Source: an uncultured Lachnospiraceae bacterium (GTDB taxonomy: Bacteria > Bacillota > Clostridia > Lachnospirales > Lachnospiraceae). Taken from it: a stretch of DNA of 64,000 nucleotides. The stretch lies in the NCBI GenBank assembly GCA_910585555.1, contig CAJUFU010000003.1, positions 20,383-84,382 of the forward strand, in the 5' to 3' direction. Made by a program: the position numbers and the translations under genes. Shown piece after piece: positions 38,227 through 47,746 of this stretch (its first letter is position 1; each line of letters starts with the position of its first letter). The notes beneath the pieces are model-generated. The model did no database searches, was not told where the DNA came from, and saw only the letters and a program-made list of their open reading frames with translations.

Positions 38227-39258
38227 TTATTTGTCAAATGTGACTGTAATATTGCCCATATCGCAGCTTATTTCAATCTGATTTTTCTTATCGATATTCC
38301 AGCTGCTGCTGTCTCCAAAACCGGAATAATGGTGATTGCCAATCTTGATATCTCCCATGCCGCAGTCCACATCAAATCCGTAGTCATCCTCCGAGCCTGT
38401 CAGTCTAAATTTTAAATTTCCCAGATCGCATTCCGCTTCTATACATCCTGCAAGGGTTCCTGTAATCTCCGCATTGCCCAAATCGATATCCACATCCGTA
38501 AACTCTCTCACATCAATATCATGCACAGTCAGTTCGCCGGCGCCAATCTGCATAACCGCCTCCCTTGCCGCAAGCTTCGCCGCATTCATTTGACCGGCGC
38601 CTACCGTCAGACATATTCTATCCGCCTCAAGTTCCTTGGCTTCACAGACACCGGCGCCCACATTGATCAGTATCGAATCCGCTTTCAGCGAAACCGCATC
38701 CATGTAACCGGCTCCCACCATGATATTCATGAGATCAAGATCGCAGCCTTTCGGCAGATACAGCTTGATATTGGCGCTGGTTCTGCTCCAGTCTCTATCC
38801 CGGCGCCGTCTGGTATTTCGTATAGAGAGAATGTCCTTATCTGCAGAATCTTTTTCTACTTTATAATAGGTCCTGCCCATATCATCATCGCAGGAAAGCC
38901 AAATGCTGTCGTCGGAGGACTCCTCTATCTTAAGGTTACAATCCGCCATCTCCAGAAAGAGCTGACGCATACTATCTTTTGTCACGGCAAGTTTCTGTTT
39001 CGTGCCAGTGTTATCAACCTGCTGCCAGTCGCCTTTCTCCCAGAAAGCATCTTCCTCCCAGTCGTCACTAAAAAATCCCAGACTGAATCCGCCGTCCTCC
39101 TGCCAGTTGCAAAAAAAGGGAATACCCGCTATACCGTTCAACGCCCCCGATGTAATCTGTCTAAATCCGCCCAGCACTCCACATACCGTACAGATCAGAC
39201 AACCCAGAATGAACAGTACCATCGCCGTAATCAGACAACCCTTTGTAAAATTTTTCAT
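38227..39258 (-). CDS. DUF4097-type beta-strand-repeat membrane protein
   Basis: 343 residues. An N-terminal membrane helix (LITAMVLFILGCLICTVCGVL), then an acidic linker, then a repetitive beta domain (~150-343) with DLMNIMVGAGYMDAVSLKAD, ILINVGAGVCEAKELEAD, LGNAEITGTLAGCIEAECD, as in DUF4097 adhesin-like proteins. Function unknown; co-occurrence with PadR and HAAS proteins is typical. It overlaps the HAAS stop codon by 4 bases (ATGA), with GGAGG upstream. Confidence 0.88.
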   Translation of the reverse strand: MKNFTKGCLITAMVLFILGCLICTVCGVLGGFRQITSGALNGIAGIPFFCNWQEDGGFSLGFFSDDWEEDAFWEKGDWQQVDNTGTKQKLAVTKDSMRQLFLEMADCNLKIEESSDDSIWLSCDDDMGRTYYKVEKDSADKDILSIRNTRRRRDRDWSRTSANIKLYLPKGCDLDLMNIMVGAGYMDAVSLKADSILINVGAGVCEAKELEADRICLTVGAGQMNAAKLAAREAVMQIGAGELTVHDIDVREFTDVDIDLGNAEITGTLAGCIEAECDLGNLKFRLTGSEDDYGFDVDCGMGDIKIGNHHYSGFGDSSSWNIDKKNQIEISCDMGNITVTFDK

Positions 39259-40190
39259 GCCTGCGCACCTCCTTTATGAAAGATTTTCCGGCATAGACTG
39301 ACAATGCCGCGAATCAGTGCCGGAATCGCTGTACCCACCACCAGCACCGTAAGCCATAGAAATACCAGTCCGAGCGCCACCAAGATAAACCCTACGCCAA
39401 TCAGACTCATCCCGGCTAACGGCATACCGAACATGGCTATGATTCCTGTAATGATCAGGGCAATACCCACCACTGCCATCACTGCTCCAGCCGCCAGAAA
39501 AGCCAGAAAAATACCGAACAATCCGGCAATCAGACCCACGGAGCCGCCAAACAGGCCGCCTAGAATACTCAGCCAGATTGGTGATGAGAGAACAGCCAGA
39601 ATCACAATGAGTGCAATCATCCCGCCTGACAGCCTCTGAGGCGGCGGATTTTTACCAGCTGACTGCCCATAACTGCCGCCCTGTGCACCCGGGCCGCCAT
39701 ATGCGTTTCCCTGACTTCCCGGACCGCCGTATGCATTCCCTTGGTTTCCCGGACCTCCATATGCGCCGCCCTGGTTCCCTGAACCGCCATACGCACTGCT
39801 CTGGCTTCCCGGGCCGCCGTATGCACCGCTCTGGTTCTTCGGGCCGCCGTAAGTATATTGCTGTCCGGAAAATTGCCGCTCTTTGCCGCTTGCGCCATCC
39901 TGTGTCCCGCCAGGTCCCTGGGTCCGCATAACCTCATTTTTCCTCTGTTCTTCGAAGCTCCGAAAACCGGACTCCGTAAATTCCCCTGCACTGCCGCCAT
40001 CTGAAAGTCCCGCTTTAATAAACTTGGCCAGTTCTTCCGGGGAACCCAACGAGGCAATCACGCTCTGCTCATTTCCTTCTCCTGCATCATCAAAGTAGTC
40101 ATTATAATATTGTATTGCCTCCTCCCGCTCTGTAGGCGGCACATCGCTAAGCGAAGCTGTCAGTCTCCTCATAAATTCCGCTCTATCCAT
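39255..40190 (-). CDS. HAAS/DUF1700 membrane protein with GPG-rich repeats
   Basis: 311 residues. The N-terminal HAAS (DUF1700) domain (MDRAEFMRRLTASLSDVPP, EAIQYYNDYFDDAGE, SPEELAKFI) is followed by a low-complexity linker with six decapeptide repeats, and then four membrane helices (~190-290). HAAS proteins accompany PadR regulators and probably bind or sense them. Overlaps the padR gene by 8 bases and the DUF4097 gene by 4, so the operon is tightly coupled. Confidence 0.88.
   Translation of the reverse strand: MDRAEFMRRLTASLSDVPPTEREEAIQYYNDYFDDAGEGNEQSVIASLGSPEELAKFIKAGLSDGGSAGEFTESGFRSFEEQRKNEVMRTQGPGGTQDGASGKERQFSGQQYTYGGPKNQSGAYGGPGSQSSAYGGSGNQGGAYGGPGNQGNAYGGPGSQGNAYGGPGAQGGSYGQSAGKNPPPQRLSGGMIALIVILAVLSSPIWLSILGGLFGGSVGLIAGLFGIFLAFLAAGAVMAVVGIALIITGIIAMFGMPLAGMSLIGVGFILVALGLVFLWLTVLVVGTAIPALIRGIVSLCRKIFHKGGAQA
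39672..39851 (-). repeat. Six tandem 30-bp repeats in the HAAS gene
   Basis: Residues 114-173 are six units of about ten residues, consensus YGGPGxQxxA. The DNA units are each 30 bp and imperfect. Copy number may vary between strains without frameshift. Confidence 0.95.
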
Positions 40191-40509
40191 TCTTCAATCC
40201 TCCCTCAAAGATACTATTCAATTTGGCAGAATACCGATACCATTCGCTGATATACAGATTAAGCTGTGCCCTGCCTTTCTCTGTAATCCTGTAATACCGC
40301 CTGTTACGCCCGGCACATTCCATATCGTGCACTTCCAGGCATTCATCCTTCTGCAGCCTGCGCAGAACCGGATACAAGGTAGACTCGGAAATTTCAATGA
40401 CCTGCCGCACCTCCTGCGTAATCTTATACCCGTATGTGCCCTCCAGCTCATGGGATATCACCGCCAGCACTATGGCATCCAGTAATGCCGCACCCGTGTT
40501 AAAAACCAT
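40183..40509 (-). CDS. PadR-family transcriptional regulator
   Basis: 108 residues with a winged helix (AIVLAVISHELEGTYGYKITQEVRQ, ISESTLYPVLRRLQKDECLEV, RNRRYYRITEKGRAQLNLYISEW). PadR proteins repress their own operon and respond to small molecules or envelope stress. I place the start at the ATG at 40509 with AAAGGAG eight bases upstream; twelve further residues are open. Probably represses its own promoter through the palindromes upstream. Confidence 0.93.
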   Translation of the reverse strand: MVFNTGAALLDAIVLAVISHELEGTYGYKITQEVRQVIEISESTLYPVLRRLQKDECLEVHDMECAGRNRRYYRITEKGRAQLNLYISEWYRYSAKLNSIFEGGLKNG

Positions 40510-40586
40510 GCAATATACTCCTTTCCTCCTTTTTACATATCTCATAAAAACATCTCCATATGCGGATTGATAATATTGTTACAAAA

Positions 40587-40653
40587 TATAATATTATATG
40601 TCGTATAATATTATTTCTGCTTATACTATATGCCATATAATATTGTTTGTCAA
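40587..40653 (-). promoter_or_regulatory. padR operon promoter with two operator palindromes
   Basis: Minus-strand TTGACA (40648-40653) and TATAGT (40625-40630) with a 17-base spacer. The spacer and -10 are covered by a palindrome-like motif at 40622-40646, and a second copy of the same motif lies at 40587-40614, downstream. Shared core: TATATG-NCN-YATAATATTRT. Both are probable PadR sites. Confidence 0.75.
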
Positions 40654-40720
40654 CATATATTTCCTGTTCTTTTTCTTAAAATTCTTTAAGAAATCCTTAA
40701 CTGTTTCATAAGCATAAAAC

Positions 40721-40755
40721 ACAAGAAAAGCCAGACCGCACTGGCCTGGCTTTAA
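40721..40755 (-). terminator. Terminator of the DUF6465 gene
   Basis: On the minus strand AAAGCCAG pairs with CTGGCTTT around an 11-base loop containing GGCC/GGTC, followed by TTTTCTT. Lies 35 bases after the DUF6465 stop codon. Confidence 0.75.
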
Positions 40756-40789
40756 GCTCCTCTTCATCTCTGCTATGATTCCTCTTTCT

Positions 40790-41011
40790 CTAAAAGAGAT
40801 TGACTTTCCCGACGATTCCGTCATTGATCACATAATAGGCTGTAAAATCCTCCGGTTTCACATAGACCTGTAAATCTTCAATGGACTCTTCCTTATGCCC
40901 CTTGGCTACATAATGCGCTTTCACTCTGGCAAGAACGTCATCCATATTTGCTTCATACTCACGATACTGTAACACTACCTCCGGTGCAACTTGATTTTTT
41001 TCCTTTTCCAT
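40790..41011 (-). CDS. DUF6465-like small protein
   Basis: 73 residues: VVLQYREYEANMDDVLARVKAHYVAKGHK followed by LQVYVKPEDFTAYYVINDGIVGKVNLF. The VYVKPE-AYYVIND pattern and length fit the DUF6465 family of Clostridia, of unknown function. A helical first half and a beta second half are predicted. Good ribosome site AAAGGGAG. Own terminator at 40721-40755. Confidence 0.8.
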   Translation of the reverse strand: MEKEKNQVAPEVVLQYREYEANMDDVLARVKAHYVAKGHKEESIEDLQVYVKPEDFTAYYVINDGIVGKVNLF

Positions 41012-41103
41012 TAGAATTCTCCCTTTCTTTATCAGTCGTACTATATTACAGTTCCCTTACATAGTATCACACTCCACGTTATCCCACAAGAGACAAAACC
41101 GAC

Positions 41104-42558
41104 TTATCTTCGAATCCAGGTGCTTTTGGAGAACAAAATCAAAATCGGGAATATTTCCAGCCTTCCTGCCAGCATATCTACAATCAAGAGCAATTTGGAT
41201 AAAACACTATAACCGCTAAAGTTACAGGTGGGCCCCACACTTTCAAGCCCCGGACCAATATTGTTGAAACATGCTAGCACCGCCGAGAAATTCGTCATCG
41301 TAGAAAATCCGTCAATGGAAATCACAATAAAGCTGAATACCACGATAAAGGCATAGGCCGCCAGATAAGCATTCATGTTATCCAGTACACCCTCCCGCAC
41401 CATCTGCCCGTTTACACGCACTACCTGCACTTTCTGGGGATGCAGAATCTGGCGCACATTACGCCGCAGACTCTTGATCAAAAGCAGCGTCCTGCCGCAT
41501 TTAAAACCGCCGCCGGTGCTACCCGCACAGGCGCCCACAATCATAAGACCTAAGAGGATTGCCTTGGAAAAGCTGGGCCACAAATCAAAGTCCGTAGTCG
41601 CAAAACCCGTGGTCGTTATGATACTCGACACCTGAAATGCCGCGTGACGCAAAGACTCTCCAAAGGATGCGTACATGCCGCTGATATTCCAAGCAATCAA
41701 CAAGATACTGCTCACTACCACACCAAGGTAGAACCGCAGTTCCTCATCTTTTACAACATTCCGCACCTGCCTGATGAACAGCATAAAGTAACAGCTGAAG
41801 TTTACCCCAAAAAGCAGCATGAACACTGTGCACACATTCTGCAGATAAGGGCTGTAGCCGGCAATGCTGTCATTTTTAATACCAAAGCCGCCGGTTCCCG
41901 CCGTGCCAAAGGCCGTACAGACCGCATCAAAAAGCGGCATACGTCCAATCAGAAGAAACACAATATTCAATACAGTCAAAAAGATATAAATGAAATACAG
42001 TATCTTGGCCGAATCCTTCATCCTGGGCACCAGCTTTTCCACCTTGGGCCCCGGGCTCTCCGCCCGCAGAAGATGCATGGTATAGCCATCGCTTTTGTCC
42101 CTGCCCCGGCCGATGGCCAGCACAAACACCAGAACGCCCATACCGCCCAGCCAATGTGTGAAGCTCCGCCAGTAAAGATTTCCCATGGAAAGCGCCTCTA
42201 CACTGTCAAGAATAGAGGCTCCTGTTGTAGTAAAACCGGATACCGTCTCAAACAAGGCGTCAATAAAATGCGGAATTTCCCTGGAAAAATAAAAGGGAAG
42301 ACACCCCAAAAGACTCATCACAATCCAGCTGATTCCCACACAAACAAGACCTTCTCTTGCATAAAAACCTTTCTTGGCATTACGGCAGATAAAAGTCAGA
42401 ATAAATGCCGTAAGCAAAGCAATGACTATACTAGTCAAGAATCCCGCTATGGTCCGTTCCTCACCATGATATACACTGATCAGCAGGGCAGGTAGCATAA
42501 AGATTGCCTCCACATAAAGTATCCTGCCGATAAATTTCCCCATCATCCGATAATTCAT
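41104..42558 (-). CDS. trkH: Potassium uptake protein TrkH (membrane subunit)
   Basis: About 484 residues of the Trk/Ktr/HKT channel family: four pore-loop repeats including SGFTTTGASILDSVE, TAFGTAGTGGFGIKN, SIITTTGFATTDFDLWPS and NNIGPGLESVGPTCNFS, each holding a selectivity-filter glycine. Imports potassium in the cell membrane with the TrkA gating ring. The start is the ATG at 42558 (GAGGAA upstream); an ATG twelve bases earlier has no site. Follows trkA after 59 bases, which hold a GAAGCGT/ACGCTTC hairpin. Confidence 0.95.
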   Translation of the reverse strand: MNYRMMGKFIGRILYVEAIFMLPALLISVYHGEERTIAGFLTSIVIALLTAFILTFICRNAKKGFYAREGLVCVGISWIVMSLLGCLPFYFSREIPHFIDALFETVSGFTTTGASILDSVEALSMGNLYWRSFTHWLGGMGVLVFVLAIGRGRDKSDGYTMHLLRAESPGPKVEKLVPRMKDSAKILYFIYIFLTVLNIVFLLIGRMPLFDAVCTAFGTAGTGGFGIKNDSIAGYSPYLQNVCTVFMLLFGVNFSCYFMLFIRQVRNVVKDEELRFYLGVVVSSILLIAWNISGMYASFGESLRHAAFQVSSIITTTGFATTDFDLWPSFSKAILLGLMIVGACAGSTGGGFKCGRTLLLIKSLRRNVRQILHPQKVQVVRVNGQMVREGVLDNMNAYLAAYAFIVVFSFIVISIDGFSTMTNFSAVLACFNNIGPGLESVGPTCNFSGYSVLSKLLLIVDMLAGRLEIFPILILFSKSTWIRR

Positions 42559-42617
42559 AGTATTCCTCATGCCGAAGCGTTTACGCGACGAGGCGACGCT
42601 TCATGCGCCACCCTTTC

Positions 42618-43979
42618 TCAAGACTCGAAAATATCATTGAGCTGATAGATTACTTCATCTCTTCCTGTCACAATAATCACTCTGTCTCCTTTGGAATAGA
42701 AGGAATCACCATTCGCTATCTCAAAGCTGTTGAGTTTGTTGATACCCGCGATACGTATATTTTTCTTAAGCTTTACTTTCTTAAGCGGTTCCTCACAGTG
42801 CTTCGTGTGCTCATCCACAATGAACTCGATTGCCTCCGCTTGACCGTCCGCAATCGCGTTGACTGCCTGGGCCGCACCGGTCTGGTTCCTGATGGCCCGT
42901 ATATACCGGACAATATCATTGCAACAAAGTTCCTTCGGACTTATGGTACTGCCCACTGAAAGTGTGTCCAAAATACTGTTGTTGCTAAGACGCCCTAATT
43001 TGGTAATGATCTGGGGCACTTTACGGCTGTTGCCAAAGAGGGAAGTGATGATATTCATTTCGTCCACTCCGGTCAACGTCACAAGGGCGTCACATTCCGC
43101 GATACCCTCCCTGTCCAGCAAAAACTCGCTGCTGGCATCCCCATGCACCACTGTCACCTCCGGGAGCTGATTCGCCAGTGACAAACATCTCTCATAATCC
43201 TGCTCAATGATTTCCACCATAATCCCGTCCCGGACAAGAAGCTGGGCCAGGTAATAGCTGAGCCGTCCGCCGCCGCATAGAATCACCCGTTTCGCCTTGT
43301 GGGTAATGATTCCCATATTTTTTAAAAAAATTGTCAATTCCCTGGTGGAAGCCGTGACAAAAATGCGGTCCCCTGCCTGTAAGACAAAATTACCATCGGG
43401 AATGATAGCCTTGCCGTTCCTTAAGACTGCACAGACCAAAATCTTACACTTGACCACACTGCCCAAACCATACAGACTCACATCCCGCAGCTTGGAATCT
43501 TCCTTGATACGTAGTTCCACAATCTCCACTTTGCCCTTGGCGAAAGTGTCTCTCTTTAAAAACCCGGGATATTTGATCAGCCGCTCCATCTCGATTGCCG
43601 CCTGTCTCTCCGGATTGATCACCATGGACAATCCGAATAAGTTTCTCATCTGATAAATCTGATCCTTATATTCCGGATTCCGAATTCTGGCTATGGTATG
43701 AATCTTTGGATTCATGGCGTGCGCAATGGCGCAGCAGAGCAGATTCACCTCATCTGCACCTGTCATGACAAGCAACGCATCGGCCTCCTCCACACCCGCT
43801 CTGGATAAGGTGTCCATAGACGCACAGTTTCCCTGCACCGCCATCACATCATAGCGTTCCTCACTGACTTCGAGAACTTCCGCTCTGGCATCGATCAGTG
43901 TAATATCGTGTCCTTCAGTCACTAACTGTCTCGTCAGCGTGGACCCGACTTTACCGTCTCCCGCTATTATGATCTTCAC
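42618..43979 (-). CDS. trkA: Potassium uptake regulator TrkA
   Basis: 453 residues with two tandem RCK units, each a Rossmann NAD-binding part plus a TrkA-C part. The first begins MKIIIAGDGKVGSTLTRQL with VLEVSEERYDVMAVQGN; the second VILCGGGRLSYYLAQLL. TrkA forms the ring that gates TrkH in response to nucleotides. GTG start with GGAGG nine bases upstream. Transcribed from a promoter at 44067-44094 together with trkH. Confidence 0.95.
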   Translation of the reverse strand: MKIIIAGDGKVGSTLTRQLVTEGHDITLIDARAEVLEVSEERYDVMAVQGNCASMDTLSRAGVEEADALLVMTGADEVNLLCCAIAHAMNPKIHTIARIRNPEYKDQIYQMRNLFGLSMVINPERQAAIEMERLIKYPGFLKRDTFAKGKVEIVELRIKEDSKLRDVSLYGLGSVVKCKILVCAVLRNGKAIIPDGNFVLQAGDRIFVTASTRELTIFLKNMGIITHKAKRVILCGGGRLSYYLAQLLVRDGIMVEIIEQDYERCLSLANQLPEVTVVHGDASSEFLLDREGIAECDALVTLTGVDEMNIITSLFGNSRKVPQIITKLGRLSNNSILDTLSVGSTISPKELCCNDIVRYIRAIRNQTGAAQAVNAIADGQAEAIEFIVDEHTKHCEEPLKKVKLKKNIRIAGINKLNSFEIANGDSFYSKGDRVIIVTGRDEVIYQLNDIFES

Positions 43980-44066
43980 TGAAAGTTTCCTCCGTTATGT
44001 AAGATAATCTAAGAGAAGCCATTTCCGCTGTCTGGTTTTTGACAGCCCGGATATGCCTTTTGTCCT

Positions 44067-44094
44067 ATTATAGCACGCTTGTACAAAAAGGCAA
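44067..44094 (-). promoter_or_regulatory. Promoter of trkA-trkH
   Basis: Minus-strand TTGCCT (44089-44094) and TATAAT (44067-44072), 16-base spacer. A perfect palindrome TTGTAAG-CTC-CTTACAA lies 30 bases upstream at 44125-44141. Confidence 0.75.
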
Positions 44095-44156
44095 CTTCTG
44101 AAAAACTACCTTTTGTATACCCTTTTGTAAGCTCCTTACAACGATGCTGCATACTC

Positions 44157-44188
44157 AAAACCGACAGCCCGTATCGACTGTCGGTTTC
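44157..44188 (-). terminator. Terminator of the HTH-TPR regulator gene
   Basis: Minus-strand AACCGACAG pairs with CTGTCGGTT around TCGATACGGG, followed by TTTT. It lies directly after the stop codon at 44191. Confidence 0.85.
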
Positions 44189-44190
44189 AT

Positions 44191-45276
44191 CTAAATTTCT
44201 GTAATCTCAAGCCACAGCCGCATAAGTCCCGGAACCATGCCGCTCTCCCTTTCAATCCTTTGCCGTAAGCTGTCCATGGCTGTCTTCCCGTACTTGTCAT
44301 AGGCTAGCCGGCACTCCAGACCAAGCTTAGTGAAAAACCGCATATCCGCAATCTCTCCCGGACCGGCACTATCGTACCGGAGGGCCTTTGTCACAGCGTC
44401 CTTAAGGAAGGAGCGAGCCTTTTCCGGTTCCTCCTTGAGGCAGTAACACTCGGCAACGGTCTCCAAAAGAATACATTCATACTTGTCAAACCAGGTGAGC
44501 TCTGTTTCCGGCTGGATACCGCGCAGGACGACCCGGAGCCACTCTAAGCAGTCCACGGCGGTGTCGTAGTCCGTGCGCTGAAAAAACACATTGCAGTAGC
44601 CCACCATAATATTGTTGATGTCCTCCGCGAAGGCAGCAAAGGCCCGGCCAAGGTATTTCTCTGCCCCGTCCGCGTCGTGGAGATAATCGCCGAGCACCAT
44701 GCCGATCAAAGCGTTGTTGACTCCGCAGACGTTGTACTTTTTCAAAACCCGCAGCGCGGTTTCCGTATGTCCCAAAAGCAAATGCGCCTTCGCAATCTGC
44801 GTGCGAATTGAAACCTCGCAAACATTTTCGTCCTGATTCTGCGAAATCAACTCACAGGAGTGCTCCAAAAGACAGACAGCGCGGCTGTTCGCTTCACGGT
44901 GTTCGGTCTCTTTGCCCAATTCCAGATACAGCAAAGCGCTTTGATATACGACATCAAAGTTGTTGGGATAGTTTTTCAGCGCTTTTTGCGCCTCAGTAAC
45001 CGCCTTGTCATATTCTTTCGCCTTTGTCAGTGTCACAATTCTGTTGACGGCGGATGCTACGCCTCCCATTCTCCATTCATATCCAAGAAGAACATCTGTC
45101 GAAGTGTGGAACAGGTCTGCCATTTCCAGAATCAACCTAATTTCCGGCGTAGACTGATTTGATTCCCACTTATAAACCGCGCTGACGCTGACCCCCATCG
45201 CTTCCGCAAGCTGCTCCTGCGTCAGCTTCCGTTCCTTACGGAATTTTTTGATATTCTCTGCAAGTTTTATTTCCAA
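44191..45276 (-). CDS. HTH (XRE)-TPR transcriptional regulator
   Basis: 361 residues. An XRE-type helix-turn-helix is at residues ~5-60 (IKKFRKERKLTQEQLAEAMGVSVSAVYKWE, TPEIRLILEMADLF). The rest is helical with TPR-like repeats (KNYPNNFDVVYQSALLYLELGK; AKAHLLLGHTETALRVLKKY). Such proteins are cytoplasmic regulators of the RRNPP-like style, but no peptide gene is seen next door. The start is TTG with GGGGTGG upstream. Confidence 0.85.
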   Translation of the reverse strand: MEIKLAENIKKFRKERKLTQEQLAEAMGVSVSAVYKWESNQSTPEIRLILEMADLFHTSTDVLLGYEWRMGGVASAVNRIVTLTKAKEYDKAVTEAQKALKNYPNNFDVVYQSALLYLELGKETEHREANSRAVCLLEHSCELISQNQDENVCEVSIRTQIAKAHLLLGHTETALRVLKKYNVCGVNNALIGMVLGDYLHDADGAEKYLGRAFAAFAEDINNIMVGYCNVFFQRTDYDTAVDCLEWLRVVLRGIQPETELTWFDKYECILLETVAECYCLKEEPEKARSFLKDAVTKALRYDSAGPGEIADMRFFTKLGLECRLAYDKYGKTAMDSLRQRIERESGMVPGLMRLWLEITEI

Positions 45277-45383
45277 AATCTATCCACCCCGCTTTCTATG
45301 TATAGATTATACCGTGAAGTTCAGGGCAAATGAACATACTAATAGTAATAAAAGTTGAAATATTTTTTTACCATTGGTACGGA

Positions 45384-46406
45384 TTAGCGGACGCCCAGTT
45401 CCGTATCAAATTCTGTGGTATGACTGTGTGCCTTGATGTAATCCACAATCTCATCTAACTTGGTAAACGCAAGCCCCACATAACTGTCGGCACAGCCGTA
45501 ATAAAGGGCAATCTTACCGCTCTCGGAATCGTGAATCGTAGCGCAGGGGAAACATACATTGGGCACGAATCCCCTCTCCTCATACCATTCTTCCGGCGTC
45601 AGCAGGAAATTCTCGCACCGATACAATACCTTCGACGGATTATCGATATCTAAGATTGCACCGCCGATAGAATATACGAAACCGTTACAGGTTCCTGTCA
45701 CGCCATGATAGAATAAAAGCCATCCTTCCGTGGTTTCAATCGGTGCCGCACCGCCGCCGATCTTGACGGCTTCCCACCAATTACTGCTTTTACCCATCAC
45801 ATGCCTGTGCCTGCCCCAATATACCATATCCGGACTCTCGCTTAAGAAAATATCGCCAAAAGGCGTATGTCCGGAATCCGACGGACGGCTTAAGAGCATA
45901 TACTTGCCGTTGATTTTTCTCGGAAACAGCACCGCGTTTCTGTTAAAGGGAATAAACGGATTCTCAATTCTGGTAAAAGTCTTGAAATCCGTGGTCTTCG
46001 CCATACCGATGGACGCCCCATAGAAATCCTGGCACCAGATAATATAATAGGTATCCTCCACCTTCACCAAGCGGGGGTCATAGGCATAAACCGGCATAAA
46101 ATCATTGCCCGCTTCATCCTGAAAGGGAATCTTGTCAGCTTCAAACTCCCAATGGATGGCATCCTTGCTGTGTCCCAGATAAATATACGGTATACCATTT
46201 ACCTGTTCTCCCCGGAACACCCCGATAAACTCGTCGCCATAAGGCATCACCGCGCTGTTAAATATCCTGCCAACCCCTTCCACCGGATTTCTGCCGATAA
46301 TCGGGTTCTCGCTGTATCTCCAAATAGGGGCCCCTGTAAGTCCCGCCGGCTTCTCCTGCCAAGGCACATTCTTCACTGCCGGACTGATCATCTTTACTTC
46401 GCTCAT
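45384..46406 (-). CDS. GH130 beta-1,4-manno-oligosaccharide phosphorylase
   Basis: 340 residues of the GH130 five-bladed propeller: RYSENPIIGRNPVEGVGRIFNSAV, YAYDPRLVKVEDTYYIIW (Asp of DPRL is the general acid), and the phosphate-binding GGGAAPIETTEGWLLFYHG. GH130 enzymes phosphorolyse beta-mannosides to mannose-1-phosphate; this form resembles Ruminococcus-type MP2, which prefers manno-oligosaccharides. It follows the first GH130 gene after 33 bases with a GGAGG site. Confidence 0.92.
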   Translation of the reverse strand: MSEVKMISPAVKNVPWQEKPAGLTGAPIWRYSENPIIGRNPVEGVGRIFNSAVMPYGDEFIGVFRGEQVNGIPYIYLGHSKDAIHWEFEADKIPFQDEAGNDFMPVYAYDPRLVKVEDTYYIIWCQDFYGASIGMAKTTDFKTFTRIENPFIPFNRNAVLFPRKINGKYMLLSRPSDSGHTPFGDIFLSESPDMVYWGRHRHVMGKSSNWWEAVKIGGGAAPIETTEGWLLFYHGVTGTCNGFVYSIGGAILDIDNPSKVLYRCENFLLTPEEWYEERGFVPNVCFPCATIHDSESGKIALYYGCADSYVGLAFTKLDEIVDYIKAHSHTTEFDTELGVR

Positions 46407-46439
46407 TTTTCCTCCATTCCGAAGCGACTGCTTCCTTCA

Positions 46440-47621
46440 CTATTTCGATAAAAACTCCAGATTCTTCCGAATCAAATCACATCTTTGCGCCACACACTCC
46501 ACAGAACGGAGCGGGTCTTTGGGTGTGTTGAACACATAATCCAACAATCGATCGATGGTGGTCACCGCTACATGCATCCTGGTATCGCTGGCTGCGTAAT
46601 AAAGATACACTTCTCCGTTCTCGTTCGCGATAGCGCCATTGGTAAACACCACATTGGACACATCCCCCACGCGCTCCCAATCTCTGGGCCCGATCAGCAT
46701 TCCGGAAGGCTCCGCAATCACCTTGGAAGGATCCTTTAAATCCGTGGCAAAAGCATAAATCACATACCTAAGGCCAGCCGCCGTATTTCTCACCCCATGT
46801 GCAATATGAATCCATCCCCTGTCCGTCTTGATAGGCGGTGCGCCCGCGCCGTTCTTGGCTTCCGTGATCGTGTGATACCGGCGGATGGAAGTCATCTTTT
46901 CTTCATCGATCACCGCATGGGTGATATCCTCACACAAACCAAAGCCAATGCCGCCGCCTGAACCGGTCTCAATAAAGTCGTCCATCGGTCTTGTATAGAA
47001 AGCGTACTTACCGTCCACGAATTCCGGATGCAGCACCACATTCCGCTGCTGCGGAGAACGAAGGGTTACCAGATTGGGCAGCCGCTCCCACTCTTTCAAA
47101 TCCTTTGTCCGCACAATACCTGCCGCCGCCACGGCCGCTGACAGATCGTTGACCGAAGTATCCTTACTCTCAGAGCAGAACACTCCATAAATGTACCCAT
47201 CCTCATGTTTGGTCAGACGCATATCATAGACATTTGTCTCTTCCGGACAAGTATCCGGCAGAAGAATCGGATAATCCCAGAACCTAAACCCGTCAATCCC
47301 GTTATCACTCTCCGCCACACCAAAGAAAGATTTCCTGTCATTCCCCTCGATACGCGCCACCAGATAATATTTCCCATCCAGTTCGATCGCCCCGGAATTC
47401 ATCACCGCATTGACTCCCAGCCGCTCCATAAAATAAGGATTCGTCTCGGGATTCAAATCATACCGCCAATGTAGCGGAATATGCTCCCTCGTAAGCACGG
47501 GATACTGATACCTGTCATAAATCCCATTGTAGCTGTCAGATTTCACATTCTTCCTCTCAATCAACCTCTGATACTTCTCCAATTCCACATAATACCGTTG
47601 ATGTAACATACTCTCCTCCAT
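46440..47621 (-). CDS. GH130 4-O-beta-mannosyl-glucose phosphorylase
   Basis: 393 residues. [20 protein letters not shown] at the N-terminus and [45 protein letters not shown] (acid Asp) and [20 protein letters not shown] (phosphate site) match the GH130_1 type (MP1/MGP) that acts on mannosyl-glucose made by the epimerase. The start may be ATG 47621 or ATG 47609 (residue 5). Second gene of the mannan transcript. Confidence 0.93.
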   Translation of the reverse strand: MEESMLHQRYYVELEKYQRLIERKNVKSDSYNGIYDRYQYPVLTREHIPLHWRYDLNPETNPYFMERLGVNAVMNSGAIELDGKYYLVARIEGNDRKSFFGVAESDNGIDGFRFWDYPILLPDTCPEETNVYDMRLTKHEDGYIYGVFCSESKDTSVNDLSAAVAAAGIVRTKDLKEWERLPNLVTLRSPQQRNVVLHPEFVDGKYAFYTRPMDDFIETGSGGGIGFGLCEDITHAVIDEEKMTSIRRYHTITEAKNGAGAPPIKTDRGWIHIAHGVRNTAAGLRYVIYAFATDLKDPSKVIAEPSGMLIGPRDWERVGDVSNVVFTNGAIANENGEVYLYYAASDTRMHVAVTTIDRLLDYVFNTPKDPLRSVECVAQRCDLIRKNLEFLSK

Positions 47622-47746
47622 TCTCCTTTTACTTTATTATTTTCATCTTATTATTTATAAATTCCACCTGTAAATTCTCTATGTTCAGCCTATGCATTTA
47701 CACTGATTCCTTAAACTAACTGTATATGGCCCGCCAATAACCCAGC

